A DNA stretch of 64,000 nucleotides, taken from positions 2,976,001 to 3,040,000 of the forward strand of contig JAWZSP010000002.1 of the NCBI GenBank assembly GCA_034401135.1, given 5' to 3'. Source of the stretch: Volutella citrinella (lineage: Eukaryota > Ascomycota > Sordariomycetes > Hypocreales > Nectriaceae). The translations under genes were made by a program, and so were the position numbers. The notes under the pieces were generated by a model. The model was not told the DNA's origin, ran no database searches, and saw only the letters and a list, made by a program, of their open reading frames with translations. Of the stretch, positions 10,800 through 21,318 are shown piece after piece; position 1 is the stretch's first letter, and every line of letters begins with the position of its first letter.

Positions 10800-11343
10800 A
10801 CCCATGAGCACCTCGTCGGGGTTGATTCAAGGTCAGAACATTTTCAGATTGTGATTGGCACGTTAGGCCAGGGACAAGAGCACACGACAACCGGGCCGTC
10901 TAGTTTGCCCTCACGTACCAAATCTTATTCGGAACTCGGCAATCTGACTGCCGGATCTGGAGACAGGGTGCAGAAATACTCGGCTGGAGGTGAGGTGGGC
11001 AAGGAGATTGAGGTACCAATCGACGAAAAGCAAGACCGGAAACCAATTATCGGTAAACAAGAGATGGAAACGTCAGAAGAGCCTCCGACGGGTCCAATCA
11101 ACGCACCTGTGCCTGTTACTGACAAATCTGCTCTTGAGAATCGATTTTTCATCATTTTACAAAGCGTATGGCATGCCCTTCAGGGGAGTTTTCGAAGCAA
11201 CACTCACTTTTGCTAGTTCATAGAGGCAGGAAAATATAGGTGCATTCACTCCAATATAATACAGATTCGTGACCAGTTCAACGCCAGTTGCGGCTTTACC
11301 GTTGCCAGCATGTAGTTTCCTTTCTCCAATATAATCTTTGCAC
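10800..11343. other. Convergent 3' region between P5C reductase and Hat1 genes
   Basis: Holds the 3' UTRs of the two converging genes (544 bases). Short frames around 10851-11223 have no recognisable domain. Nothing else is supported. Confidence 0.55.
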
Positions 11344-12858
11344 TCACGCCTCCTCCACTCGCGCCTTCTTGCTCGAGCCCTCGCCATTGTCTTCGTGCTT
11401 TCGCTTTCCGTTGGACGACTGCACAGCTCCATTTTCTGGGTGCTTTGATGCACGCTCGCAGGCAGCGAGAATACGAGCATACTCAAGCTCAACGCCACCC
11501 AGCGTCTGCTGCAGCTTTTCAATGCGTTCGCCAAGCTCGATCTGAGAAAGAACATCCTTGTTGTGTCGATAGAGCCGTTGCTTGACCACTAGCTGCCACA
11601 GCCGTTCCTGGTGCTTGTCTGCTTTGGTTGGAGCTGGCGGGTCGTCGTCAAGCGACATACTTGGGCGAACAGATGGGGGTAGCTGGGACATGAGGTGCAT
11701 TTCTAGTACTCGAGAGAATTGCCGAGGAGCGATCTTGACACGTTGGCGGATAGCCTCTAGAGCATCACCTCCGGAAATAAGCTGGGGAATGGGTCCAGTT
11801 TTGGGCAAGGTGATCTTAGTGTTGATGCGTAGATCATTAAACTCGGGAATACCACGGAGGAACTGTAGGTCACAGACATCCCGCAGGTCGTCAAATGCCT
11901 CGTTTGGATCTTCGACTGTGAACTCCTGCGTCTGGACGTGTTTGTGGTAGTGTTCGAAGATGGCTTTGTAAAGTTGGGCTCCGTTTCCAGTACCTTGATA
12001 AGGAGGTAGGATAATAAACTGGGAAAGACGTGTTCTGCAAGGCAGTTCCGTCAAGTCCAGATCGCCGGAAGGCAACTCCCAATCATCTCTGGGGGATGCC
12101 GGAGGGGTGGGGGGCTGAAAGTAGAAGAATCGGTAGACGGTGGAGAATCCGACAAATAGGTAGGTGCTTTTCTCCTCCCCCTCGGCCGGGGATTGCTTCT
12201 TGAACAGTAGAAAAACTGTCCATCGGTCGGCTTCAGTGAGATCGAGCTCGGTTGAATCAGAGTCAGGCTTCTGGCCGATGTAGCTTCCCCCCTCGATAAA
12301 AAAAGGGACAAAAATCTGAAGCCGCGAATTCATCTGTCGGACAGCGGGATCCACCAGGCTTCCACGCCAGATCTCATAAGTTCCGTCCACCCCGTTGATG
12401 GTCGAGTGAAGAGTCCCTGGCGGGGTCCAGGTCTCGCTGATTTGTTCAGAGCTATCCACGAAATCATTCTCTTTGGCGAACGCAACTAGGGCAGAGGTCA
12501 GCAAGATAGAACATTGAAGGAGTCGCAAAAACATACTCTTCGGCAGATGGTTTCCCTCCTCCAGGACTGCTGCAACGTCGGTGGGTTCGGCATCTCCGAC
12601 AGCCTTGAGCTTGCGACCATGAGAGATCTTCAAGTGAGGTCGCATGTCGTTGGCGCGATATCGCAAGCTGATCTTGAGATCCTTGTAGCCAAATATTTTT
12701 TCCTCATCGCCAAAAATCGAGTACGTGAACTTTGGATTGAAGGTAGCGATGTTCCGAAGACCCGATTTGGACGGTGCCACGAGGCTAATGTTAATCGCAT
12801 CGTTGGCATTTGCCAGCCCTGCGAACGGGTCAGCAATGAAAGCGAAGTCTTGAGGCAT
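11344..12858 (-). CDS. HAT1: Type B histone acetyltransferase catalytic subunit Hat1
   Basis: Acetylates newly made histone H4 on Lys5 and Lys12 together with the Hat2/RbAp46 subunit. The whole span is open (504 codons), but a 51-nt in-frame segment at 12486-12536 has perfect intron signals (GTATGT, CTGAC, CCCTAG). Removing it gives exons 12537-12858 and 11344-12485 and 487 aa, and it replaces a hydrophobic stretch unlike Hat1 with LPKIAFAKEND. Conserved features are the N-terminal DAINISLV and FNPKFTYSIFGDEEKIFGY segments, ETWTPPGTLHSTI, and the GNAT acetyl-CoA loop ILPPYQGTGNGAQLY. The C-terminus has a coiled coil and a basic KRKHED/SKKARVEE tail that could be a nuclear signal. It is divergent from the LMBR1 gene. 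Confidence 0.95.
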   Translation of the reverse strand: MPQDFAFIADPFAGLANANDAINISLVAPSKSGLRNIATFNPKFTYSIFGDEEKIFGYKDLKISLRYRANDMRPHLKISHGRKLKAVGDAEPTDVAAVLEEGNHLPKSMFLRLLQCSILLTSALVAFAKENDFVDSSEQISETWTPPGTLHSTINGVDGTYEIWRGSLVDPAVRQMNSRLQIFVPFFIEGGSYIGQKPDSDSTELDLTEADRWTVFLLFKKQSPAEGEEKSTYLFVGFSTVYRFFYFQPPTPPASPRDDWELPSGDLDLTELPCRTRLSQFIILPPYQGTGNGAQLYKAIFEHYHKHVQTQEFTVEDPNEAFDDLRDVCDLQFLRGIPEFNDLRINTKITLPKTGPIPQLISGGDALEAIRQRVKIAPRQFSRVLEMHLMSQLPPSVRPSMSLDDDPPAPTKADKHQERLWQLVVKQRLYRHNKDVLSQIELGERIEKLQQTLGGVELEYARILAACERASKHPENGAVQSSNGKRKHEDNGEGSSKKARVEEA

Positions 12859-13322
12859 GGCAGCACGTACATTCTTCGGCGTTGGGCACAGCCGCCATCT
12901 TTTCCAATTACTCTGTGTCGGCGGCTTTGCGAGCGGTCAAATGTGCGTTGCTCTGCTGTTGCGTTGTCGTCCTCTGTCGCGGAGGGGCAGCAGGTGTGGT
13001 CTGGTCGTCGCAGAGCTTTGGCAGAGAGACGCGCCTGGCGACGGGTCTCGCGTCTTCCACGCGAATCAATTAAAGGTACAGGCCTCCCATGCAAGGTTTG
13101 GTACTTTCTGCCCCAAATCTTAGGCTGCAATCTTCGCACGCCGCCTCATCCGGGATGATGTAATAAAGCATCCCTGCCTTCGGGCTTTGGGCCTGTCCTC
13201 AGTGACCACTAGGCCCGTGCACTCGGCCGTTTGTAGAACCCGATATCTCCAGTCTTCCGCCCTCGCCGCCAGGCTTCCTTTCTCGACACGGCACTGATGG
13301 CTTTGCGCCTCAAGACTCCACC
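12859..13322. promoter_or_regulatory. Divergent promoter region, Hat1 / LMBR1 gene
   Basis: This 464-base gap lies between two start codons and must carry both promoters. No distinctive motif was recognised beyond ordinary fungal sequence. Confidence 0.45.
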
Positions 13323-15503
13323 ATGCTCCAGATCGCAACCACTGCGTCGCCAGTCGGCTCTGGGGTGTTCGCTGGGCTGTCGCTGCTTGTCATATCTCTC
13401 ATCGTCCTCCTGATCCTACGATTCTATCTGCCTCTGCGATCGACACCAGCATTCTATCTTACGCCAATCTTTTTTGCCCTCTGGCTGCCTTCGATCGTCG
13501 TCATCCTCGTCCCGATCGATCTCGCTTCAACTGCCAGTCCTGGAGATGAAGCCATACGTGGGATCTGGCTTCCCGAGCGGGTCATTCTGGTTTCGTGGAG
13601 AATCACATACTGGCTGACGTTCGCGCTGACATGGTAGGCCCGTCAAAACTCTTTTCGCCCATGAGCCCGAGCTAATAGACCTTTTTCCAGGTTCATTCTC
13701 CCTATTCTCGCCGAGTATTCAGACGCAGGCTACCGCGAACCGAAAGACAAGCTGCTGTACTCGCTTCGTGGGAACGCCCAATTTCATGCCATCGTCCTCA
13801 GCATCTCATCGATTGGCCTCATCTACTTTGTTGTCTCTCACGGTTTCAACTTTCAAGTAATAAAAAGTTTTGTCATGGCGCTTTCATATTGCTGGGGACT
13901 GGTACTTGCCATATACCTCATGGGCCATGGGCTAGTATCGATTCCGAGACGCCTGCTTCGGGGCGCGAGCATCAGTGGCAGACTACGCCGCCTCCAAAGC
14001 AAAGCACCCAAGGTCTTCGAGCAGATGGAGGACTCTCTCCTGGTCCTTGAAGACCTGGAGGTCCAGGTATCTGAGCTGGGGCGTCGAAAGACCGGCAGCG
14101 CTTTGGCATTCCAGGATTGGATCGAGGAGCTACAGGAACTCGCCAATATCCCCGAATCACAACCACGAGGCCCCCGATTTGGCACCAACACGGATAGCGC
14201 CATCATTCCGCACGTCATCACTGAGAAATACCTGGCCGACTTAACACGAAAGTTTGTGCGAGCGAAACATTCGCGATCACGATATGTTGATGCCTGGAGC
14301 CAACTTGTCCAGGAAGCCGCCGAGACTCAGGCCATTCTCGATTCTGCTGGGTCGAAGAAGCTCACATTTGGGGAAGCCGAACCCCACGCACCATACTGGG
14401 AGAAGCTTATCATCTTGAGCCCCTACACTCGCTACCTCTTTTACTATCATTTTCTGCCCTATGCGCAAATACTCTTCGGCCTATTTCTCGCTGCTGCATC
14501 AGCTTGCATCGTGTGGTCTGAAATCATCAAGAGTCCAGCTCCCCAACTGTCTGTCATCCGACTAACAGTCATTCACCATTGGGTGGGTGAGCGGGCAGAG
14601 GTGGGATTTGCTGGTCAGGCCATTTCCACCTTTTGGATCTGCTACATGTGTGCCGCCGCCCTCACATCTATGACGGAAGTCAAGGTCTGGCGCGGTCGAG
14701 CACTCGTGAAAAGAAACACTGCCCACGAGTCGGCCTTTTGGTATGGCATGCAAGTTGCCAAGCTCACGATTCCTCTATCGTATAACTTTTTGACATTCTT
14801 GTCGAAAGAGGTATACAGAAAGACTATATTTTATCACTTTCTAGGAATCAATATCGACCTAACAAAACTGGGTCACTGGTTTGACGACTTGTTCCCTGTC
14901 GTTGTTCTGTTCCCTGTTCTGGCGACCCTTCTCGGCATCTACGGCAAAGTCAAACGACTCTTCGTGGGCATCGATGTTATCGACTATGACGAGGACAATA
15001 CCACAAATTACGGCACTGGTTCATGGCGCGAGGGTCGCGATCTGATTGCTCGTGAATTAGGTGGCAACAACATCCTCCGCCGCCGCGAGGAAGCCATTGC
15101 CCGACTTTCCGCCTCCGGGAATGGCGGTAGCCGGTCGACCCCTGTTCTCTCCATCCCCAACTCCCACGGTGCCGCTTCGTCTCCCGCACGATCGCCGATC
15201 AGACCAGCTACAACAACCAACACCCGCCGGCCCGTCGGGTCCCCTCGAGGCAATTACACCGACGAACCAGATGGCGAAGAGAACTTCTTCTCCGTGCTAG
15301 GCCACCGCATGAAAAACACCATTGATACGATTGAGACCCCTCAGTGGATACAAGATATCGGTCAAGGTATCAAGAAGCCAACTTGGATGGGCAACGACGA
15401 TGATGGCGCAGCGGAATCATCCAGGGGTAGTGGGGGTAACGGCACATCAGACTTCCGGCGGTGGTTTGGTGGCGGATCCGGAGAGGGTCAAATCCGGCTC
15501 TAG
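13323..15503 (+). CDS. LMBR1 domain-containing multipass membrane protein
   Basis: Member of the LMBR1/limb-region family of multispanning membrane proteins, whose biochemical role in fungi is not settled. Two exons, 13323-13633 and 13691-15503, flank a 57-nt intron (phase 2), giving 707 aa. Hydrophobic segments include residues ~15-38, ~45-62 and ~88-112, then a helix over the splice, several in the middle (GLVLAIYLMGHGLVSIP; LPYAQILFGLFLAAASACIV; AISTFWICYMCAAALTSM) and one near FPVVVLFPVLATLLGIY. A cytosolic coiled-coil-like stretch (VFEQMEDSLLVLEDLEVQVS) lies between. The family-typical YNFLTFLSKEVYRKTIFYHF region is present. The C-terminal ~190 residues are Ser/Pro/Gly-rich and disordered. 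It converges with the CorA-like gene. Confidence 0.9.
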
Positions 15504-16079
15504 CTTGCTCATTGCTCACCTGACTTCTTCTCTGCCATTTTGCTTTGGTCGGTTGAAAACATTCCTTTTATTGTTTTCAAAGGGTTGGATATGCCAACAT
15601 TCCGCATTCTCAAAGCCCGGATGGACAAAGGCACAGCATCAAGTGGCGTTTTGGGACTGCTTTGTTATTGACTAGGTGTCAATGTAGAGATACAGCGAGG
15701 GGAAACTCGCGGCGTTTGTTCTTAGTGGCAGAAGCAGAGTTCCACGGGGGCGAAAGTAGGAATAAGTTGCCGTGGGAATCACCGTTCAGGAGCAAAAGCA
15801 GTCTTCTGGAACGAATATAATTAATGTCTGTCAAATACCTGCGTTTAGATATCCCCAAGGAGGAATTGGAATGTATATAATGCAATCATGAGGATGCATC
15901 TGCTAGTTGCGTATGCCATAATCGTCAACTCATCAAACTGTCGTGTAGGAGTAATCCAATCATAAAATGTCGTCAATGTGAACATGTAACCTCCCCCTTC
16001 CCATATCATCAGTAACTTGGAAGGCGTGCGTCCCCAGAATAGTAAGTCATACAATTGACCCGTGCAAGCGGCGGCAGGC
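15504..16079. other. Convergent 3' region between LMBR1 and CorA-like genes
   Basis: These 576 bases hold the two 3' UTRs. The stretch from about 15840 to 16050 is relatively AT-rich, as expected for fungal 3' ends. No gene or RNA was recognised. Confidence 0.5.
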
Positions 16080-17974
16080 CTACCTACCGTTTTGGGTGGC
16101 AGTGTTCCAAGTATGAGTCTTGCTCATCGTGCGCTTGCGGAGCTGGAACATTATTTCCTTCTCCATCTTCTCAATGCTCCTCTCCAGGTCCTCGTCGCCT
16201 TTCTTCGCCTGCGCACTCCGTCGTCTGTCGATCCACAGCCAGCAGGCAACGATGAAGACGGTGATGGGGACCGTGACGGCAAAGTAGATCCATAATTGAA
16301 CTGAGACCATAGGTTGGGAGCCCTGATCAAAGTTGAAGAAGGTCATGCTGAAGACAGAGGCGAGGTACGTTCCGGGCAAGAACAGGGCACCCATGAGCGA
16401 CAGGGTCTTCATGGCTGTGCTATCGCGTTTGCTGGCGTGTGCGATACGTCGCTGCTCTCCCGCAATTTCCAGGCTCAGCCTCGCCTCGCGCTGTGACATG
16501 ATGTTGTAAAGCTAAAAAAAAAAAAAATGCGAAGTCAGCCTGGTCTGCAAATACTGTCGGGGCCAGCCAAGCCCGTGGCAAGAGGCAGGGAAGACCTACA
16601 GCCTCGCGCTGCACCTTGAGACGCTCCAGGGTTGTAAAGATATAGTTCTCCAGACCCTTCAGCTTAACTTTGTAAAAGTCAAGACGCGATAGAAGGCTCC
16701 GGTGCAGTTTGTCAATCTCCTTTCGGTGCCTCCTGACCGCAGCGTGAGATTCGGTATCGCTATGGTCTGGCGCGGTGCTCATGCCGCGGAAGTAGCCCAT
16801 GGCTTTCTCCATCTCGACGACGAGAGCCATGTAGGCTTGTGGGCGCTTCCACATTACATGACCGTGGCACTCGACAAGATCGCGGTTCAGCCCATCCACC
16901 TCCATGAGGCCATCCTGGAAGTACTGTTCGTGCTCCTCAACTTCGTTGCGCAAGCTGACGGCGTTCTCCAAGCGGCGCAGCCAGTCGCGGGCGTCTCGCT
17001 GCTTCTGATCATTTACAGGCGACAGGTCGTACGACAGAATAATGAGGGGGAGCAGCATGGGGTGGCCGACCTGCGCGGCGCATTCGTGAAGGTGCTTTAG
17101 AGCCTTTTCGATGTCGGAGCTAGGCGTGCCCTTGACGAAGCCAGTGGTGATGTTGGTCTTGAAGTTGTGCGAGAGCATCATCTCCCAACCGCGCGTCTTT
17201 CCCTTCTTGCGGACGTCTGACTTGCGGTGGATGATTTCTGGCATGCATGAATTAGCCGGGCTTTCGAATGCCAGGACAACACGAGGCGGGATCTCTCACG
17301 CAGATGCGGATCTTCATCGTCCTGGTCGTAGGCCGCCCAGAAGAAGGGGCCAACCACCGAGGTGGTCTCGATGCCGCGATATGGCAAGTTCAGCTCGCGT
17401 ACCATGGATGCGTATGCCTCATGGGACAAGGAAATAACCTTGGGAGTGAAGGTATCACGGTCAGAAGCATCTTTCTGGACTCTAGATACACATTGTCAAA
17501 CTTGAGCGGGCCATGGCTGGAAGAAACAAGCTCAAGTGGAGGTGCCGGCTTACATCAACCGCATGCCACTCAGCAGCTGGGTCCCGGGAGGCAGGTTATC
17601 GACGGGCTGGAATGCTCCCTGCGGCAGAATTGGTGATCAGAATCTATGGAAGCAATTCGAAAAAGGAGGGCAGAGCGAGCCACGCTTGCCATCATCACTC
17701 ACCCTGCGGCGCAGAAAATTTGAAAATTCATCATCGGTCAGCGGATGCTCTTCGCATGAATTGAATGCGGGGTCCTGGCGTTGGGCGATTGTGTCAGTCA
17801 GTCGTCCGCCAGAGCATGGGATCGAAACCAATCTAAGGATGGCTCCAGTTGTGTTGGAGGTTTGCATCAAAGTGTGGGCGTAAATACCGAGTAATTAAAC
17901 ATCTCAATGTAACTCGTAGCCTCCGCAACTACACGGCATTCATCCACGTAATAGCGGAACATGTAGTCGTCCAT
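16080..17974 (-). CDS. CorA-like two-TM membrane protein (Mg2+ transporter superfamily, atypical)
   Basis: Six exons were built by hand: 17888-17974, 17703-17774, 17554-17618, 17300-17481, 16600-17237 and 16080-16511, joining in frame to 491 aa with introns of 62-113 nt. The middle is helical and charged (RLENAVSLRNEVEEHEQYFQ; IDKLHRSLLSRLDFYKVKLK), as in the CorA cytoplasmic funnel. It is followed by the stalk LYNIMSQREARLSLEIAGEQ, SKRDSTAMKTLSLMGALFLP, TM1 ending SVFSMTFFNF, and TM2 WIYFAVTVPITVFIVACWLW. The signature Gly-Met-Asn after TM1 is replaced by SMTFF, so Mg2+ transport is uncertain. An in-frame Met at 18076 would add 34 residues; 17974 was chosen because the sequence before it looks like leader. 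Confidence 0.8.
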
Positions 17975-19403
17975 TGTGGCGGTGGGCGATGCCAGATGCC
18001 AGATGCCAACGAGAGGCGGTTCCGTCGAGGCTTGCGGCGGCTTGCACTGGCTGGCTGCAGAAGCGGGAGGCGTCACGACGGCGCAATCGCGTGGTTGCAG
18101 CTCAGCTGAGCCTCGTGGATATCGCGCGGCAGCGAGGCAGTCGCTCTAGACCCGGAGTGTGAGGTTCTGGGCGAGGTTGAACCAGAGAAAGATGGCATGC
18201 GGCTTGGTGACAGTCGGCAAGAATCTGATTTGTCTGCCCTGCGCTGGCGTTGGAGGCCTGGGACTTGGCGCTACACCAGATATGACGAGCTGTGCGGGCT
18301 GCTGACACCCAACCTCCAACCATAAGCTACCGTACCTTCCTCTACAGATTATGGTAGCTGTACTGTAATGAGGTCCTCTACTACTACTAATGTATTGGGC
18401 ATCTGGGGCCAAACAGTACTCTACCACATCAGCCAACGCCATTGATGGCCAACAACCTAGGCAGGGTACACAATCCTGGCCTGGGTAGAAAAAGGGAACT
18501 GCTCCGTACCTTGCAGCTCGCTATCCTACTTCCTCCTAGTAGCAGGGGTTGTCTCAGAGAGGGCTCGGTCCGCGCGAAGCATCACCAAGACGGATCCATG
18601 GACACCAGCCTCTCGACTTTCCACCAAGAGCAGTTGGATCCAAATGGAAGGTAAGGTACCTACTGATCCGTACGGGCTAGCCAACTAACATTAAGCGGTG
18701 GCGCAGATTAGCTCCACTGCAGCCCGGCGCTAGGTGAAGCACCCCAGCTGTCCCTTAGCCTTCCATGCAACTGCCACCCCCGCCTCATTTGTCTGTCGAG
18801 GGGTCAGGGAATCGCAGCTTGTGATCCGTACTCGGCAGCAAGGAATCAGCTCCAATAAATGAAGACAACCTCAGCCAACGCCGCTGGGTGGGGCAAGATG
18901 ACACCAACCCCTTCAATGCCAACAATTGTGTGCAATATATTGCTCGATATTTGAAATCTCTTCACGTCTGGACGCGCCGCCGTTTGTGGTCCTTGCCCCA
19001 TCGACACCAATCAGTTCATGTCACTTCAGCCTTGGCCCGGCCCGTAATGTTGTAGTCGTAGATTCCTGTAGGTGAGCTACTCCATAAGGGTTAAGGGTTT
19101 TTTTTTTCTTCTTTCGTCCTGCTCTTTCCTGAGCATTTACTCATGCGTACACCTCATTTCGCATACCCAGCGCTGTAACCCACACAACGTGTATCCTCTT
19201 GTCAGTCAAGCTCCAGTCATCCTCAAGCGCATACTTCAAACAGCCCGTATCCGTCCCGACGGCGCGATACATGGCCCAGGCTCCAGCCTTTGGTTGGATG
19301 AAACAAGAGCACCATCTGCCAATCTCACGAACAACCGTTGCTCCAAGCTGCTCCACCAATCGAGGGTCCCCGGGTTCCAAGTAATACTCCGGTCCAGTAG
19401 ACT
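17975..19403. other. Intergenic region upstream of CorA-like gene and downstream of PKA gene
   Basis: The 1.43-kb stretch contains the CorA-like promoter (right of 17974) and the 3' UTR of the PKA gene (left of 19404). Open frames are all short and without family signature. A T-rich run near 19098-19107 is present. No RNA gene was seen. Confidence 0.45.
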
Positions 19404-21318
19404 TTAAAAGTCTGCAAACATGTGGCCATATCTATGGGAGCATTAGCAAAACGTCCTATTTTGGCAATGATTTCTCAGCGGGACTCACTCATCCTCTCCT
19501 CCAGTCTGCCCGTACTTCTCTGGGTCCTCGGGGTACCGGTCGAATTGGCTGGCATCACCTGCACCAGCCTTTACAGGCGGCGTATACGGGGCATCAATAT
19601 CTTTACGAGCCAGGCGGTCCCACGTCACCTCCGAGAACCAGGGGTGGTTCTTCACATCGGCGGGGCCTCCGTACAGGTTTCCCAATCGTTTCGACAAGTC
19701 GGCCGTAATTAATCGTTCCAGCAGGTTCTGTGCGTCCTGGTTTACGTACGCGGGATATTTTACCTTGCCTCGCAGGATATTTTCGTAAATCTTCATCGGC
19801 GATCCGCTGTCCCAGAAGGGGGTGTAGCCACAGAGCATTTCGTAGATCAAGATGCCCAATGACCACCTAATCGCGTTCTCACGTTAGCATTCAACCAAGT
19901 TGCAGGCTCCCAGGGCAGGCGAGAACTCACCAATCCACAGATTTGTTGTAGCCCTTGTTGGAAACGACCTCGGGCGCCAGATAGTCAGGCGTACCGCAGA
20001 GGGTCCACGTCTTGTCCGGCACTCGCTTCGCAAAGCCGAAGTCGGTGATTTTGAGGTGTCCGTGGCGATCAAGCAGCAGGTTTTCAGGCTTGAGATCTCG
20101 GTAAATGACGTTCTTTGAATGGAGGTACTCGAGCGCTAGCGTGACTTCGGCGGCGTAGAATTTAGCGACTGGGTTGGGGAATCGCTAAATCAATTGTCAA
20201 TCAGACTTGCCGTTCTTGGCCATCATGGGTGATGGGATATGAAAGCTTACCCCCGATTTCCGAAGGAGGGAAAACAGTTCGCCTCCCTCTACAAAATCCA
20301 TCACCATGTAGAGATTCTTGACGTCCTGGAAGGTACCCCACAGAGTGATGAGGAAGGGATGCTTCACATCACTCAACATGCGGCGCTCATCATTGGTGTG
20401 CTCGACTTGCTTCATCTTGACCACCTGGGCCTTCTTGAGCACTTTGACGGCATAGAACCGTTGGTTATGCTTCGACTGGACCAGGTGCACTCGACCGAAG
20501 CTACCAGTGCCGAGCGTCCTCAGGATCTCGAAATCACCCAACGAGTACTTGCCCTTGGTGACGCGCGGTTGGGAGCCATTAGCACTTGGTTGTTGCTGGT
20601 GTTGGACGGCCTGCTGTGGCTGCTGTTGGGGTTGGTTTTGTTGCTGATACTGTGGCTGTTGGTGATGCTGGTCGGCTCCTTGGTGTGAGGGCGGCTGCAT
20701 CGTCGGCTGCGGCATGTTCTGCTGTTGCTGCTGTAAGAGGAGATTGGGATCTGTGCCAGGACTGGCAGTCTGGGTTGATCGAGGGTCTGCCGCGCTTAGG
20801 TAGGGTTGTTGTAGATGGCCGTTGTTGGTGACCGTCGTGTTGTTGGAGTAATTGTGACCCGCGCCGTCATGATGAGGAGGATTGATGAGGTTGCTGATGC
20901 TCGGGAGGTTCTGCGAATCGTGGGGCACCTGTACCCCGGTCGCGTAGGGCGAAGGGTGGACGTTGACGGGATTCATCTGCTGTCGTTCGGCCTCGCTGGC
21001 CGCCGTGTCTTGGACCGGTGCGGCAGGCGGGACGGTGGTCGTCGGGGATCTGGAGTCGGCGGCGGCTGCCGGAGCTGTGCCCTGGCCGGTACCGGCAGGA
21101 GATACCTGGAGGGGCGCTTGTTGGGATTGGGCGTGGCTCTGAGCGGTCGGAGACGAGACGGCTGCCGAGTTGGTCGCAGAGGTATTTGAAGATCGCGGCA
21201 GGAGCGAGCTAAATGGGCGAGATGAGGTCGGCGTGACGGGGCTTGTGGGATTCGAGGCCGAGGGGTCAGAGCTGCCCTCCTTGGTCCGCTTTTTCTTGAG
21301 AAATCCCAGCGAAGGCAT
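19404..21318 (-). CDS. cAMP-dependent protein kinase catalytic subunit (PKA-C)
   Basis: AGC-family Ser/Thr kinase, the effector of the cAMP pathway controlling growth, sporulation and virulence traits in fungi. Four exons, 20251-21318, 19931-20184, 19489-19866 and 19404-19431, give 575 aa; introns are 66, 64 and 57 nt. The start is the Met of the fungal N-terminus [15 protein letters not shown]; the frame is open for 89 further codons upstream but that part looks untranslated. Residues ~20-260 are Ser/Thr/Pro-rich then Gln/His-rich, an extension common in filamentous fungi. The kinase domain has GTGSFGRV, catalytic Lys ~292, YRDLKPEN (Asp ~386), DFG ~404 and activation-loop TLCGTPDY (Thr ~417). 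The last exon encodes only EYGHMFADF, the hydrophobic F-x-x-F C-terminus. Confidence 0.97.
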
